NCBI GenBank assembly: GCA_017453465.1
Contig: JAFTEV010000048.1
Coordinates: 1 to 46,413 of the forward strand
Reading direction: 5' to 3'
DNA length: 46,413 bases
Source of the DNA: Bacteroidaceae bacterium
Lineage (GTDB): Bacteria; Bacteroidota; Bacteroidia; Bacteroidales; Bacteroidaceae
Shown here: positions 1 through 7,961 of the stretch, one piece after another
Layout: the number at the start of each line of letters is the position of its first letter
Position numbering within the stretch: the stretch's first letter is position 1
Made by a program: the position numbers and the translations under genes
The notes under the pieces: generated by a model
What the model saw: only the letters and a program-made list of their open reading frames with translations
What the model was told of the DNA's origin: nothing
The model's database searches: none

Positions 1-9
1 GAAATTCAT
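1..9 (-). CDS. 5' end of a leftward gene, cut by the window edge
   Basis: An ATG reads leftward at 9-7 and encodes Met-Asn-Phe before the window ends. It lies four bases downstream of a TACCTTTG -7 box at 21-14, so the transcript would be almost or fully leaderless if this is the start; the true start may instead lie outside the window. Nothing can be said about the product. Confidence 0.3.
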
Positions 10-13
10 GCCG

Positions 14-21
14 CAAAGGTA
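14..21 (-). promoter_or_regulatory. Leftward promoter -7 box TACCTTTG
   Basis: On the minus strand TACCTTTG followed by C matches the Bacteroidota sigma-ABfr -7 consensus TAnnTTTG. No TTTG is found at the expected distance upstream, so the -33 part is weak. It would serve the gene leaving the window on the left. Confidence 0.5.
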
Positions 22-118
22 AGCATAATTATTTTTACCGCTGTGTTCTACAATGGGGTTTTGAACTCTTTTCGTTGCTAACTGACTGTAAATCAAATGT
101 AACTTTTTTGAAAAAATA

Positions 119-214
119 TCAAAGCGTTAAAGTTGGGTTAATTACTTGTGCCTGGGCCGTTGTGGTCAGCACGATGGCTGCAAGGAGCAGCAGAAAGCGT
201 CGAAAAGGTTTCAT
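119..214 (-). CDS. 31-residue signal-peptide-only ORF
   Basis: The ATG at 214-212 opens a 31-residue frame ending with TGA at 121-119. The product is a basic start (MKPFRR), a hydrophobic core (FLLLLAAIVL) and a TTTAQA cleavage-like site, followed by only nine residues, QVINPTLTL. It has a very good promoter 30 bases upstream, with both -33 and -7 elements at consensus spacing. It is either the stump of a secreted protein cut off by a stop or deletion, or a real tiny secreted peptide. No homologous downstream frame is visible between 118 and 22, which favours a deletion remnant or a true mini-gene over a simple point nonsense mutation. Confidence 0.45.
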   Translation of the reverse strand: MKPFRRFLLLLAAIVLTTTAQAQVINPTLTL

Positions 215-245
215 AATCGTATCGATTTATGGTACTAAATTGCTG

Positions 246-277
246 CAAAGGTATATCACAGGAACGGAAAAAGCAAA
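246..277 (-). promoter_or_regulatory. Consensus promoter for the signal-peptide ORF
   Basis: Minus strand: TTTG at 277-274, a 20-base spacer, then TACCTTTG at 253-246. This is a full match to the Bacteroidota TTTG-N19-21-TAnnTTTG promoter. Expected transcription start is near 240, leaving a leader of about 26 bases before the ATG at 214. Confidence 0.7.
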
Positions 278-430
278 TTTATTGGAGAGAAAAAGGAGGG
301 CAAATATAATATATATAGGAAACACACCCTATTTAGAAATAAAATAGTGCATATCACCTTTGATCACCTCTTTTCAGGGTATTTTATTTAATTTTTTATC
401 TTAATAGGCTTGTAATTCGAAAATTATATC

Positions 431-438
431 TAATTTTG
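431..438 (+). promoter_or_regulatory. Promoter -7 box TAATTTTG for the DUF488 cassette
   Basis: TAATTTTG followed by C matches TAnnTTTG and lies 20 bases before the ATG at 459. The -33 region has no clear TTTG. It is the only good promoter seen before the three genes 459-2860, which fits one transcript. Confidence 0.55.
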
Positions 439-458
439 CAAACAAAAAAAGTAATAAT

Positions 459-1091
459 ATGAATAACTATAGACTATATAGTGTAGGACATTCCAATCAA
501 TCACAGGAAGATTTTTTACAATTACTATTTGCACATGGTGTAAATTGCATTGTAGATGTCCGTAGTGTACCCGCTAGCAAATACACACCACAATTTAATT
601 TGGAACCATTGAAATGGTTTTTAAAAAGTCACAACATTCAATATTTACATTTTGGTGATGAATTTGGGGCAAGACGTATGGACTGTCTGGATTCTAACGA
701 ACAGGTAAATTTCGAGATGGCTGTGGAAACACCTAACTTTAAACATGGTGTGAAAAGACTAATGAAAGGTTTGGAGAAAGGATATTGTATTTCTCTTATG
801 TGTTCAGAGGCAAATCCGCTGGAATGTCATCGATTCTCGCTTGTCTCCCGCTATTTCTACGACAACGGCCTGGATGTGCAGCATATCTTGAAAGGCGCGG
901 AACTGGCACCGCACAAGACTCTGGAGGATGAGATGATTCAAGAGTATCTTCATGCCAAGAAGCATCGTCTGCCAGAGGTTGACCTGTTGTTTGGCACATA
1001 CACGAAAAACGACCAGCGACGGGATGCCTATCGGCTGAAGAACAAGGAGATTGGATATAAGCCTCAGTTGGAATTAGAAGAAATATATTGA
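459..1091 (+). CDS. DUF488 domain protein, first copy (210 aa)
   Basis: DUF488 family by its pattern: an N-terminal YSVGHSNQS (about residues 7-15), a strand ending in VDVRSVPAS (32-40), and the signature Cys115...Cys123-His-Arg in MCSEANPLECHR. The family is small and uncharacterised; the conserved Cys and CHR residues look like a catalytic or metal/nucleotide-binding site, but no reaction is established. It is followed at once by a second DUF488 gene, whose ATG lies two bases after this stop, and then by a large companion protein. The coding sequence is odd: the first 350 or so bases are AT-rich like the region to the left, while from about position 815 it turns GC-rich like the housekeeping genes. 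The start ATG fits the promoter at 431-438. Confidence 0.85.
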   Translation: MNNYRLYSVGHSNQSQEDFLQLLFAHGVNCIVDVRSVPASKYTPQFNLEPLKWFLKSHNIQYLHFGDEFGARRMDCLDSNEQVNFEMAVETPNFKHGVKRLMKGLEKGYCISLMCSEANPLECHRFSLVSRYFYDNGLDVQHILKGAELAPHKTLEDEMIQEYLHAKKHRLPEVDLLFGTYTKNDQRRDAYRLKNKEIGYKPQLELEEIY

Positions 1092-1093
1092 CT

Positions 1094-1537
1094 ATGATAA
1101 CGCTTTATACGATTGGATTTACGAAGAAGAGTGCCGCACAGTTCTTCAATCTGCTGCGCGACAACCATATAAAACAGCTGGTCGATGTCCGCATCAGCAA
1201 TAGCAGCCAGTTGGCCGGCTTTGCCAAAGGAAAGGATTTGGAGTTCTTCGTGAAGGAGATTTGCCATATCCCCTACAAGCACATCACCGACTTTGCCCCC
1301 ACCAAGGACTTGCTCGACAAGTGGCACAAGGAGGAAGTGACGTGGCTGGAGTATGAGGACATTTATACAACCATGTTGAAAGAACGAAACATTCTGCGAA
1401 AATATGGGGTGAAACAGTTTGACGGCGCATGTTTCCTATGCAGTGAAGAGATGCCAGAGAATTGTCACCGTCGGCTGTTGGCCGAATACATGAAGAAACA
1501 TTCTACGGAAAATATTCGGATTGTTCATTTACTGTAA
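1094..1537 (+). CDS. DUF488 domain protein, second copy (147 aa)
   Basis: A shorter DUF488 protein with the same landmarks as its neighbour: YTIGFTKKS (residues 5-13), LVDVRISNSSQLAGF (29-43) and CSEEMPENCHRR with Cys116, Cys124-His125-Arg126. The ATG at 1094 is preferred over a TTG two codons earlier that would overlap the upstream stop. The two copies are clearly diverged paralogues, not a recent tandem duplication. The tight spacing suggests translational coupling and possibly a hetero-oligomer, which is inference. The sequence is richer in GC than the genes on either side. Confidence 0.85.
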   Translation: MITLYTIGFTKKSAAQFFNLLRDNHIKQLVDVRISNSSQLAGFAKGKDLEFFVKEICHIPYKHITDFAPTKDLLDKWHKEEVTWLEYEDIYTTMLKERNILRKYGVKQFDGACFLCSEEMPENCHRRLLAEYMKKHSTENIRIVHLL

Positions 1538-1561
1538 CAAACAATCAACAAAAGAGTTCTA

Positions 1562-2860
1562 ATGGACAAAATAATCGAAATTGATGACAATTGGGAGGAA
1601 CTTCTTTCTTTAAATATTATAAAGAAAGGGGATAGTCTCGAAGGCATAACTTTTGTAACCGATGGAGAAAAGTGGGGGGCGATGTGTTTAGACAATCCAA
1701 TAATTCCCATTAAGTATGACAGTATATGTTTTTTGTCTAAAATGAATACTGATGAAGATCTTCATATCGTATGTGAGATAAATAATAAATATGACATTTT
1801 TGATTACTATGGGAATCCAGAATATGTAGGTTTAGCCAATTATGACGGAAGAGACTTCCGTTGCCATGAAAAACGCTTTTTTATTTGTTTAGCAAATTCG
1901 TATAAACGAGGAGGGAGATGTATTGCCGGAGTTGAAATAGATTCTAACAATTCAATTTTGTTTAACAATAATGGAAATCCAAAGTGGATTCGTCCTATTG
2001 AAACATATACACAATATGGAGAAATCCCTAATAACATTGCCTGTAACATCAAATTACTATCTTCTGTAACCCTAAAACATGTTGTGGGTTATCCTCAAAC
2101 TGTACATCGTGAGAACGTGTCGTATGTAGAGATAGAGGCAAACCCATTACCCTTTCATGCAGATTCATCATTTTTAAACCAGTTTGTCGACAAAGTTCAC
2201 CAGTCTATTTTTGGTAATCGAGGAAAAGCTGTTTCTGTTGACATGGCATCTAGGCTTGATTATTCACTTATGTTTATACATGTTCAGAATGCGAGTGCTT
2301 ATATTGACGAGGACAGAGAAAGGTCGAAGAACCGAATGAAATTTATCTATTATGGAACAGAATATGAATTCCCTATTACAGACCCAATGTTTTTAGACAG
2401 CTTTAAAAGAGAACCTGAACGTTTTGCAAATATCCCAGACGTTTATCTAACAATCTCCCTTGGATTAGAGTTTGAAGGTTGGCATCATAAGTTGATAGCA
2501 GGAGTGATAATCCCGACAGATTCATTAGAGAACGAAAATAACGAAAATAGAACATCCCAACCCAAAGCATCAGATTGGTTCAATGAATATGAACAAGAGT
2601 TAGAACGACTCCTTGACCAAAAGGCAGACATAGAAGAACAAATAAATGAATTGCGACAAAAACTATTAAAACAAATGGAGAGTTATGGAGTAGAAAAAAT
2701 ACAGTCACATCAGTTTTCTATTAGCTATACTCCAACAAAAACCGTCATGCAATTTGATAGAAAAGCATTCAAAACAGAGAATGAAGATCTCTATTTCTGT
2801 TATTGCAAACCTAAGCAAAGAGAAGCTTCTATCATTGTAAAAAGAATCAAAAAAGAATAA
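1562..2860 (+). CDS. WG-repeat / dual-OB-like / coiled-coil fusion protein (432 aa)
   Basis: Third gene of the DUF488 cassette. The N-terminal part (about 25-90) resembles WG beta-repeats (GEKWGAM...IIPIKYDSI). The centre (about 105-318) carries ICLANSYKRGGRCIAGVEI (108-126), then WIRPI (142-146) and a second block ending HHKLIAGVI (308-316); this is how I recall the 'dual OB' (DuOB) domain proteins that accompany DUF488 genes. Residues 338-375 are a charged coiled coil. The tail (about 376-432), with QFSISYTPTKTVMQFDRKAF, resembles the C-terminal part of phage Gp157-like proteins. OB folds usually bind nucleic acid, so a role in nucleic-acid recognition or defence is plausible but not shown. 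The gene is strongly AT-rich relative to the core genes, a sign of transfer. There are 24 bases between the previous stop and this ATG. Confidence 0.65.
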   Translation: MDKIIEIDDNWEELLSLNIIKKGDSLEGITFVTDGEKWGAMCLDNPIIPIKYDSICFLSKMNTDEDLHIVCEINNKYDIFDYYGNPEYVGLANYDGRDFRCHEKRFFICLANSYKRGGRCIAGVEIDSNNSILFNNNGNPKWIRPIETYTQYGEIPNNIACNIKLLSSVTLKHVVGYPQTVHRENVSYVEIEANPLPFHADSSFLNQFVDKVHQSIFGNRGKAVSVDMASRLDYSLMFIHVQNASAYIDEDRERSKNRMKFIYYGTEYEFPITDPMFLDSFKREPERFANIPDVYLTISLGLEFEGWHHKLIAGVIIPTDSLENENNENRTSQPKASDWFNEYEQELERLLDQKADIEEQINELRQKLLKQMESYGVEKIQSHQFSISYTPTKTVMQFDRKAFKTENEDLYFCYCKPKQREASIIVKRIKKE

Positions 2861-2930
2861 CAACATCAAGAATCCAACAATCTACACATAATGTCCAACA
2901 TCGTCAAAAAGGTTTGGGTTAATAGACATA

Positions 2931-2974
2931 AAAAAGCACTGCTTTAGTACATTGGTGGCTACGCAGTGCTTTTT
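2931..2974. terminator. Bidirectional terminator between DUF488 cassette and mscL
   Basis: A perfect 12-bp inverted repeat: AAAAAGCACTGC at 2931-2942 and GCAGTGCTTTTT at 2963-2974, with a 20-base loop. A/T runs at both ends let it act for both converging transcripts. Confidence 0.8.
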
Positions 2975-2994
2975 CATGTAAGTTCGAAGTCCGA

Positions 2995-3456
2995 TTACTT
3001 CTTCTTCAGAATATCGCGAATCTCGGTGAGCAGCACTTCCTCCTTGGTTGGTTCTGGTGCAGGCTCTGGCTCGACGGGCTTCTCGGCCTCCTTCTTCTTG
3101 GCCAGCTCGGTGAGGCGTGTGATGCCCTTAATCATGAAGAAGATGGCGAGGGCTACGATGAGGAAGTCGATGATGTTCTGGATGAACATGCCGTAGTTCA
3201 GGGTAACAGCCTCGGTAGCTGCAGCCACTTCGTTGCCCAGCTCGTCCACCTGTACGGGGACAGCATCCTTCAGCACCAGCTTCAGGTCCTTGAAGTCCAC
3301 GCCGCCGGTGAGCACGCCGATGGGGGGCATGATAACGTCGCTGACGAGCGAGCTTACAATCTTGCCAAATGCGCCGCCGATGATGACACCGACTGCCATG
3401 TCAACTACATTGCCCTTGAGAGCAAATGCCTTGAAGTCTTCAATAAATTTACCCAT
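2995..3456 (-). CDS. mscL: Large-conductance mechanosensitive channel MscL
   Basis: MscL forms a homopentameric inner-membrane pore that opens under membrane tension and releases solutes during osmotic downshock. Visible hallmarks are the N-terminal amphipathic segment ([18 protein letters not shown]), the glycine-rich first membrane helix ([26 protein letters not shown], about 22-47) and the second helix ([19 protein letters not shown], about 91-109). The cytoplasmic end has a proline/glutamate spacer (EPEPAPEP) and a terminal helix [11 protein letters not shown]. At 153 residues it is slightly longer than usual because of the periplasmic loop and this linker. It is divergent from gapA and shares the promoter region with it; it ends against the bidirectional terminator at 2931-2974. 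Confidence 0.97.
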   Translation of the reverse strand: MGKFIEDFKAFALKGNVVDMAVGVIIGGAFGKIVSSLVSDVIMPPIGVLTGGVDFKDLKLVLKDAVPVQVDELGNEVAAATEAVTLNYGMFIQNIIDFLIVALAIFFMIKGITRLTELAKKKEAEKPVEPEPAPEPTKEEVLLTEIRDILKKK

Positions 3457-3580
3457 AGTCGAAAATTTTGTTTTAGGTTATAAAATGATAAATGAGTTTT
3501 ACGTTTTAGCCTGTATGCCCGCCCAAAAGGTGAAAAATAACTTTAAGAGTGAGCCTTTTAAATAAAAAATTGTCAAATCG

Positions 3581-3613
3581 TTTGCAAAGTTAAAATATTT
3601 CTTCGTAACTTTG
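3581..3613 (+). promoter_or_regulatory. Consensus promoter ahead of the mini-lipoprotein ORF and gapA
   Basis: TTTG at 3581-3584, a 21-base spacer and TAACTTTG at 3606-3613: a full Bacteroidota promoter. Transcription would start near 3619. No other -7 box is seen between 3620 and gapA at 3801, so this is the likely gapA promoter, with a leader of about 180 bases. Confidence 0.75.
3585..3592 (-). promoter_or_regulatory. Probable mscL promoter -7 box TAACTTTG
   Basis: On the minus strand TAACTTTG at 3592-3585 matches TAnnTTTG. It abuts the -33 TTTG of the opposite promoter, the two together forming TTTGCAAAGTTA, so the divergent promoters cannot both be occupied at once. The mscL leader would be about 120 bases. 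Confidence 0.5.
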
Positions 3614-3636
3614 TCGATGAAAAAGAAAAAAAATTC

Positions 3637-3729
3637 ATGTACTACCGCATTTTCCTATATTTAATAATGTTTACGGCAGCAATATTGATGGCCGCATGTC
3701 ACACGGCGCACTACTGTAACTGCGGATAG
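3637..3729 (+). CDS. 30-residue lipoprotein-like ORF in the gapA leader
   Basis: Starts at the ATG 3637, about 18 bases after the predicted start of transcription, and stops at TAG 3727-3729. The product has a hydrophobic segment and a lipobox (LMAAC, Cys at residue 21), then only HTAHYCNCG. It would therefore be a lipid-anchored decapeptide with three cysteines, or a leader peptide controlling gapA, whose ATG is 71 bases further on. A strong promoter and a sensible lipobox make chance unlikely, but no homologue can be checked here. Confidence 0.5.
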   Translation: MYYRIFLYLIMFTAAILMAACHTAHYCNCG

Positions 3730-3779
3730 GCGGCGGGACAGAAAGAAATTTATAAAGTGTTTAATAACATAATTTTTAA

Positions 3780-4829
<1,050 letters not shown>

Positions 4830-4846
4830 TCACCGCTGACACACAC

Positions 4847-4922
4847 GCACCCCCTCCCCCAAAGAGGGGGTGCCAGAAATACAGTGAACCCCGAAAGTTT
4901 TTGTACAACTTTCGGGGTTCAC
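4847..4922. terminator. Two hairpins after gapA
   Basis: First hairpin: GCACCCCCTC at 4847-4856 paired with GAGGGGGTGC at 4864-4873. Second: a perfect 16-bp stem, 4884-4899 with 4907-4922, around a 7-base loop. Neither has a clean T-run, but they sit between two converging genes (gapA and the one ending at 4975) and probably stop both transcripts. Confidence 0.65.
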
Positions 4923-4974
4923 GCTGTCATAATAGTTCCGTTTCCTTTGTCCGCCCCATTCCCGTGCGCCGCCG

Positions 4975-5508
4975 CTATGTGGTCTTCTGCGACAGGCGCA
5001 ACCGCTCGTTCAGCATATCGCACAAATCTTTGGCATTCATGGATGTGCCCGACATGGAAAGGGACTCCTGTGTGCCGCTCACTGCAAGATTGAACTTGCG
5101 AAAAAGACGACCCACACCGTTGGCACCAGCCAGCTTCTTCCGCTCCACACCCTTCTTGTAGTGGATTCCAATAAACTTATTTTGCCTTCCACCGAGCAGC
5201 ACGAAAGACTCCACATCGGCAAAACGAATGTCAAACTGTTTCCACACGCTGTCGTAAACGATGCCTTCGTCAGAAATAGTCAGGTATGGCTGTCCTGTCA
5301 GCCGTTCTTTCAGCAGCCAATAAAGTAAAAGGAGAGAGCCCAAACCAAAGAACAGAATGCAAATCCATGTAAAAACCAGATGGAACAGGCTTAAGCTTCC
5401 ACTACTTACCTTTGAAACTATGGAAATACCAGCCCCCACAAAAAGCATACACACCAAGACTATAAGGAGCATACGCCAAACGGAATGATAGATTTTGATT
5501 TCTTCCAT
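4975..5508 (-). CDS. Two-TM membrane protein with PH-like domain (STM3941-like)
   Basis: 177 residues. Two hydrophobic segments near the N-terminus (about 12-31 and 42-66) are followed by a cytosolic domain beginning LTISDEGIVYDSVWKQFDIRFADVESF, the strand pattern of bacterial PH-like domains. It resembles proteins NCBI names the STM3941 family, whose function is unknown. It is the last gene of the leftward run 7655-4975, 21 bases after the DUF2442 gene, and ends at the hairpins shared with gapA. Assignment rests on pattern memory, so the family name is tentative; the two-TM layout is clear. Confidence 0.6.
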   Translation of the reverse strand: MEEIKIYHSVWRMLLIVLVCMLFVGAGISIVSKVSSGSLSLFHLVFTWICILFFGLGSLLLLYWLLKERLTGQPYLTISDEGIVYDSVWKQFDIRFADVESFVLLGGRQNKFIGIHYKKGVERKKLAGANGVGRLFRKFNLAVSGTQESLSMSGTSMNAKDLCDMLNERLRLSQKTT

Positions 5509-5529
5509 AGTCCTTTTGTGTTTAAGTAT

Positions 5530-5781
5530 TCATAACAACGTCCCTGCGTGGAGTTGCTCTACAGGGAAAATCAAGTCCCAGTTCTTACCCCAGACGATGT
5601 TGCCGTTCTCGATGGCAAAGCGGCTGAACTTGCGGGAGTCGAGATATTTGTTATACTGCGGGTGGGGATGGCGACGGATGAATTCGCCGATGTCCACCGT
5701 CTGCACGGTGTTGTCGCTAAACGTCAGGCTAACAGTCAGGTTGCCCTTGTTCTCGGCCTTGACGATGAAAAGTCTCTCCAT
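5530..5781 (-). CDS. DUF2442 domain protein (83 aa)
   Basis: Small beta-rich protein starting MERLFIVKAENKG and containing LTVSLTFSDNTVQTVDIGEF and WGKNWDLIFPVEQL, the DUF2442 pattern (often found beside toxin-antitoxin or HTH genes elsewhere). The ATG at 5781 gives the family's usual length; a much longer open frame extends upstream but overlaps smpB and is not coding. It sits 62 bases after smpB and 21 bases before the next gene in the same leftward run. No function is known. Confidence 0.75.
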   Translation of the reverse strand: MERLFIVKAENKGNLTVSLTFSDNTVQTVDIGEFIRRHPHPQYNKYLDSRKFSRFAIENGNIVWGKNWDLIFPVEQLHAGTLL

Positions 5782-5843
5782 ATTGCGTTTCCTCCTTATA
5801 GTTTCGTATGGGCAATGCTTCTTCTCCGTCCTGCAGGCGTGTG

Positions 5844-6317
5844 TTAGTGCTTCATCGCACGGTCCATTTCGCGGCGGTCTTCCTTGGCCTTGAGGGTCTG
5901 ACGCTTGTCGTACTCCTTCTTGCCTTTGGCCAGAGCGATGTCGAGCTTGGCACGCCCGTTCTCGTCGATGTAGAGCTGGACGGGTACGATGGTGAAGCCC
6001 GGTGCCTTTGTGTCGGCATCCAGTTTGCGCAGCTCCTTGCGGTTGAGCAGCAGCTTGCGCTCCCGCCGCTCCACGTGGTTGTTGTAGGAGCCAGCCATAT
6101 ACTGCGCCACGTACATGTTCTTCACCCACAGCTCGCCATTGATGAAGTAGCAATAGGTGTCCACCAGTCCGGCCTTGCCCGCACGAATGCTCTTGATTTC
6201 CGTGCCCGTGAGCACTATGCCCGCCGTGTAGGTGTCAATAAATTCGTAGTCGAAGGCTGCGCGCTTGTTTTTGATGAGCACTGCCCCTGGTTTCAGTTCC
6301 TTCTTCTTGTTTGCCAT
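5844..6317 (-). CDS. smpB: SsrA-binding protein SmpB
   Basis: SmpB binds tmRNA and delivers it to stalled ribosomes, starting trans-translation and tagging the unfinished peptide for proteolysis. Family landmarks: [31 protein letters not shown] near the N-terminus, [16 protein letters not shown], then [26 protein letters not shown] with the basic C-terminal tail that enters the decoding site. The start is ATG 6317 (MANKKKE); a TTG two codons upstream is possible but unlikely. It lies 6 bases after the DUF4375 stop, so is probably co-translated with it. Confidence 0.97.
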   Translation of the reverse strand: MANKKKELKPGAVLIKNKRAAFDYEFIDTYTAGIVLTGTEIKSIRAGKAGLVDTYCYFINGELWVKNMYVAQYMAGSYNNHVERRERKLLLNRKELRKLDADTKAPGFTIVPVQLYIDENGRAKLDIALAKGKKEYDKRQTLKAKEDRREMDRAMKH

Positions 6318-6323
6318 TGCCAA

Positions 6324-6827
6324 TTATTCTCCTATGGTGAATCGTTCTGCATGAGTGGTCACATAGCTGGCCACCTGCGGCGTAGCCTCTTCCTGATGGT
6401 CGTCGAGGAAGTCGTCGCCCAGTTCGTTCAGCGTCTCCAGCTGTTCGTACAGAGCCATAAACTCCTCGTCCGTCATATCGCGCTCCAGTTCCTCACGGTG
6501 GCGGTGGTATTCCGACTTCACGCTGTAGAGCAGCTTGCTGAGTTCGCGCATCCCCCACTCTTTCTTCAGCACGTAGGGGAAAGGTCCCTCCAGCACGTAG
6601 CCAGCAAAGCCGTTCTGGATGAGCTGTATGAATCCGCCCTCCATCACTTCGTCGAGCAGGTAGCGGTAGGCCAGCAGTGTATGCTGGTCGGTGGTGAGCT
6701 GCCCCATGTTCTCTGGGGTCAGCCCGCCACCGAGGTGCGCCAAATACTGGTCTGTAATGTATGTGATGAAGTCTGCCGCTGGCAGTTCATCATACTTCTG
6801 CCGTATTTCTGTCTGGGTCAATGTCAC
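6324..6827 (-). CDS. DUF4375 (DMP19-like) protein
   Basis: 167 residues with the DUF4375 pattern: a helix with LTTDQHTLLAYRYLLDEVM, then GGFIQLIQNGFAGYV, and later MRELSKLLYSVKSEYHRHREE. The C-terminal third is very acidic. The family is widespread and of unknown biochemical function, sometimes described as DNA-mimic-like (DMP19). It lies 18 bases after the polysaccharide-export lipoprotein gene and 6 bases before smpB, all on the minus strand, so one transcript is likely. Confidence 0.7.
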   Translation of the reverse strand: MTLTQTEIRQKYDELPAADFITYITDQYLAHLGGGLTPENMGQLTTDQHTLLAYRYLLDEVMEGGFIQLIQNGFAGYVLEGPFPYVLKKEWGMRELSKLLYSVKSEYHRHREELERDMTDEEFMALYEQLETLNELGDDFLDDHQEEATPQVASYVTTHAERFTIGE

Positions 6828-6845
6828 TGGGCAAGCAAAGATGCG

Positions 6846-7655
6846 TTACTTCAAGATGTTGTAGAGCAGAGATGCCAGTGACACCAGGATGCTGGTCGAG
6901 GTGAACCACAGCGAAGTCTCAGAGCCTACGCCAGAGTTCTTGGCCTTCGTCTTGTTCGGTGTCACATAGACAATATCGTTCTGCTGCAACTGGTAATAAG
7001 GCGAATTGATGATGTTGGCATCATTCAGGTTCAGTTCCACAATCTGCTTTTCGCCCTTAGCACTCTCGCGGATGACCTTCACGCAGTCGCGGCGACCCCA
7101 GATGGTCATGTCGCGTGCCATGGCCAGAGCTTCGAAGATGTTCACCTTGCCGTTTGAGATGGTGTACTGGCCAGAGCTGTTCACTTCGCCCACCACCGAA
7201 ATCTTGAAGTTGGTGTAGTTCACGACCACCATCGGACGCTCCTTCACGTACTTGGGATAAATCTGGTCGGCAATGTAGTCCTCCAGCTGGAACTTTGTCA
7301 AGCCCGCAGCCTTGATTTTGCCCAAGATGGGGAAGTTGATGTAGCCTTCGTTGTCCACCGTATAGACGATGAGAGCCGACTGCGTAGTCAGGTAGTTGGA
7401 ATTAACAGAAGTCGCGCTCTCGCGGCTCGACTGCACAACGAGGTTGAACATACGCACACCGTCGGCATTGAGCGGGTCGTTCACAGTGATGGTGAACTGG
7501 TCTTTCGGCATAATCTTAGCGTCATACAGTCCCGTAGCAGCCGAGAGGTCCACCTCCCTGCTGTTCTGGATATAGGGCACGTTCTTGTACGACATACAGC
7601 CCGTCAGGGTCAGGGTAGCAGCAAGTGCTATGGCCGATAATACTTTTTTCATCAT
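6846..7655 (-). CDS. Polysaccharide export (Wza-like) outer-membrane lipoprotein
   Basis: Contains a signal peptide with lipobox LTGC (Cys20), then the polysaccharide-export domain (KIMPKDQFTITVND, about 48-61) and SLBB-type blocks: EGYINFPILGKIKAAGLT, followed by ISVVGEVNSSGQYTISNGKVNIFEALAMA. A C-terminal hydrophobic helix (SLWFTSTSILVSLASLLYNIL) would span the outer membrane, as in Wza. Such proteins form the exit channel for capsule or exopolysaccharide. At 269 residues it is the short Bacteroidota version. No other capsule gene is nearby, so it is probably an orphan component working with a distant cluster. It is the first gene of the leftward run and has its own promoter at 7779-7772. 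Confidence 0.9.
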   Translation of the reverse strand: MMKKVLSAIALAATLTLTGCMSYKNVPYIQNSREVDLSAATGLYDAKIMPKDQFTITVNDPLNADGVRMFNLVVQSSRESATSVNSNYLTTQSALIVYTVDNEGYINFPILGKIKAAGLTKFQLEDYIADQIYPKYVKERPMVVVNYTNFKISVVGEVNSSGQYTISNGKVNIFEALAMARDMTIWGRRDCVKVIRESAKGEKQIVELNLNDANIINSPYYQLQQNDIVYVTPNKTKAKNSGVGSETSLWFTSTSILVSLASLLYNILK

Positions 7656-7771
7656 GATAAAAACTTTTGATTTAATGAATGAATATTTATTTCTTTATAA
7701 TATAATAATGTATTCGCAAGAAAACGGGAATGCAGTGCGCGACAGAAATCAACACATTACATTTGCGGCTG

Positions 7772-7779
7772 CAAAGGTA
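7772..7779 (-). promoter_or_regulatory. Promoter -7 box TACCTTTG for the 7655-4975 gene run
   Basis: Minus-strand TACCTTTG at 7779-7772 followed by CAG. A TTTG lies 17 bases upstream (7800-7797), a little closer than the usual 19-21. The predicted leader is about 110 bases. Confidence 0.65.
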
Positions 7780-7961
7780 CAAAAAAAGCTTGTAATCAAA
7801 AAACGATTTTTCGAGAAATAACGTAATTCTGCCTAAAATATAGGCAATCAGTGGAAAATTACAAGTAACCGACAGAATGGCACAGTGTGTCAGCATCGGT
7901 GTGGGGCTGGCACATCTTTTGGTAACGAAGAATGGGAAAAATCAATACACATATATTTATT

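Noticed and set aside
75-347. Plus-strand open frame of 90 codons
   Set aside because: It has no family-like pattern, covers the opposite-strand signal-peptide ORF and its promoter, and has no promoter of its own.
5808-6881. Plus-strand open frame of 357 codons
   Set aside because: It crosses smpB, the DUF4375 gene and the end of the export lipoprotein, all well supported on the other strand.
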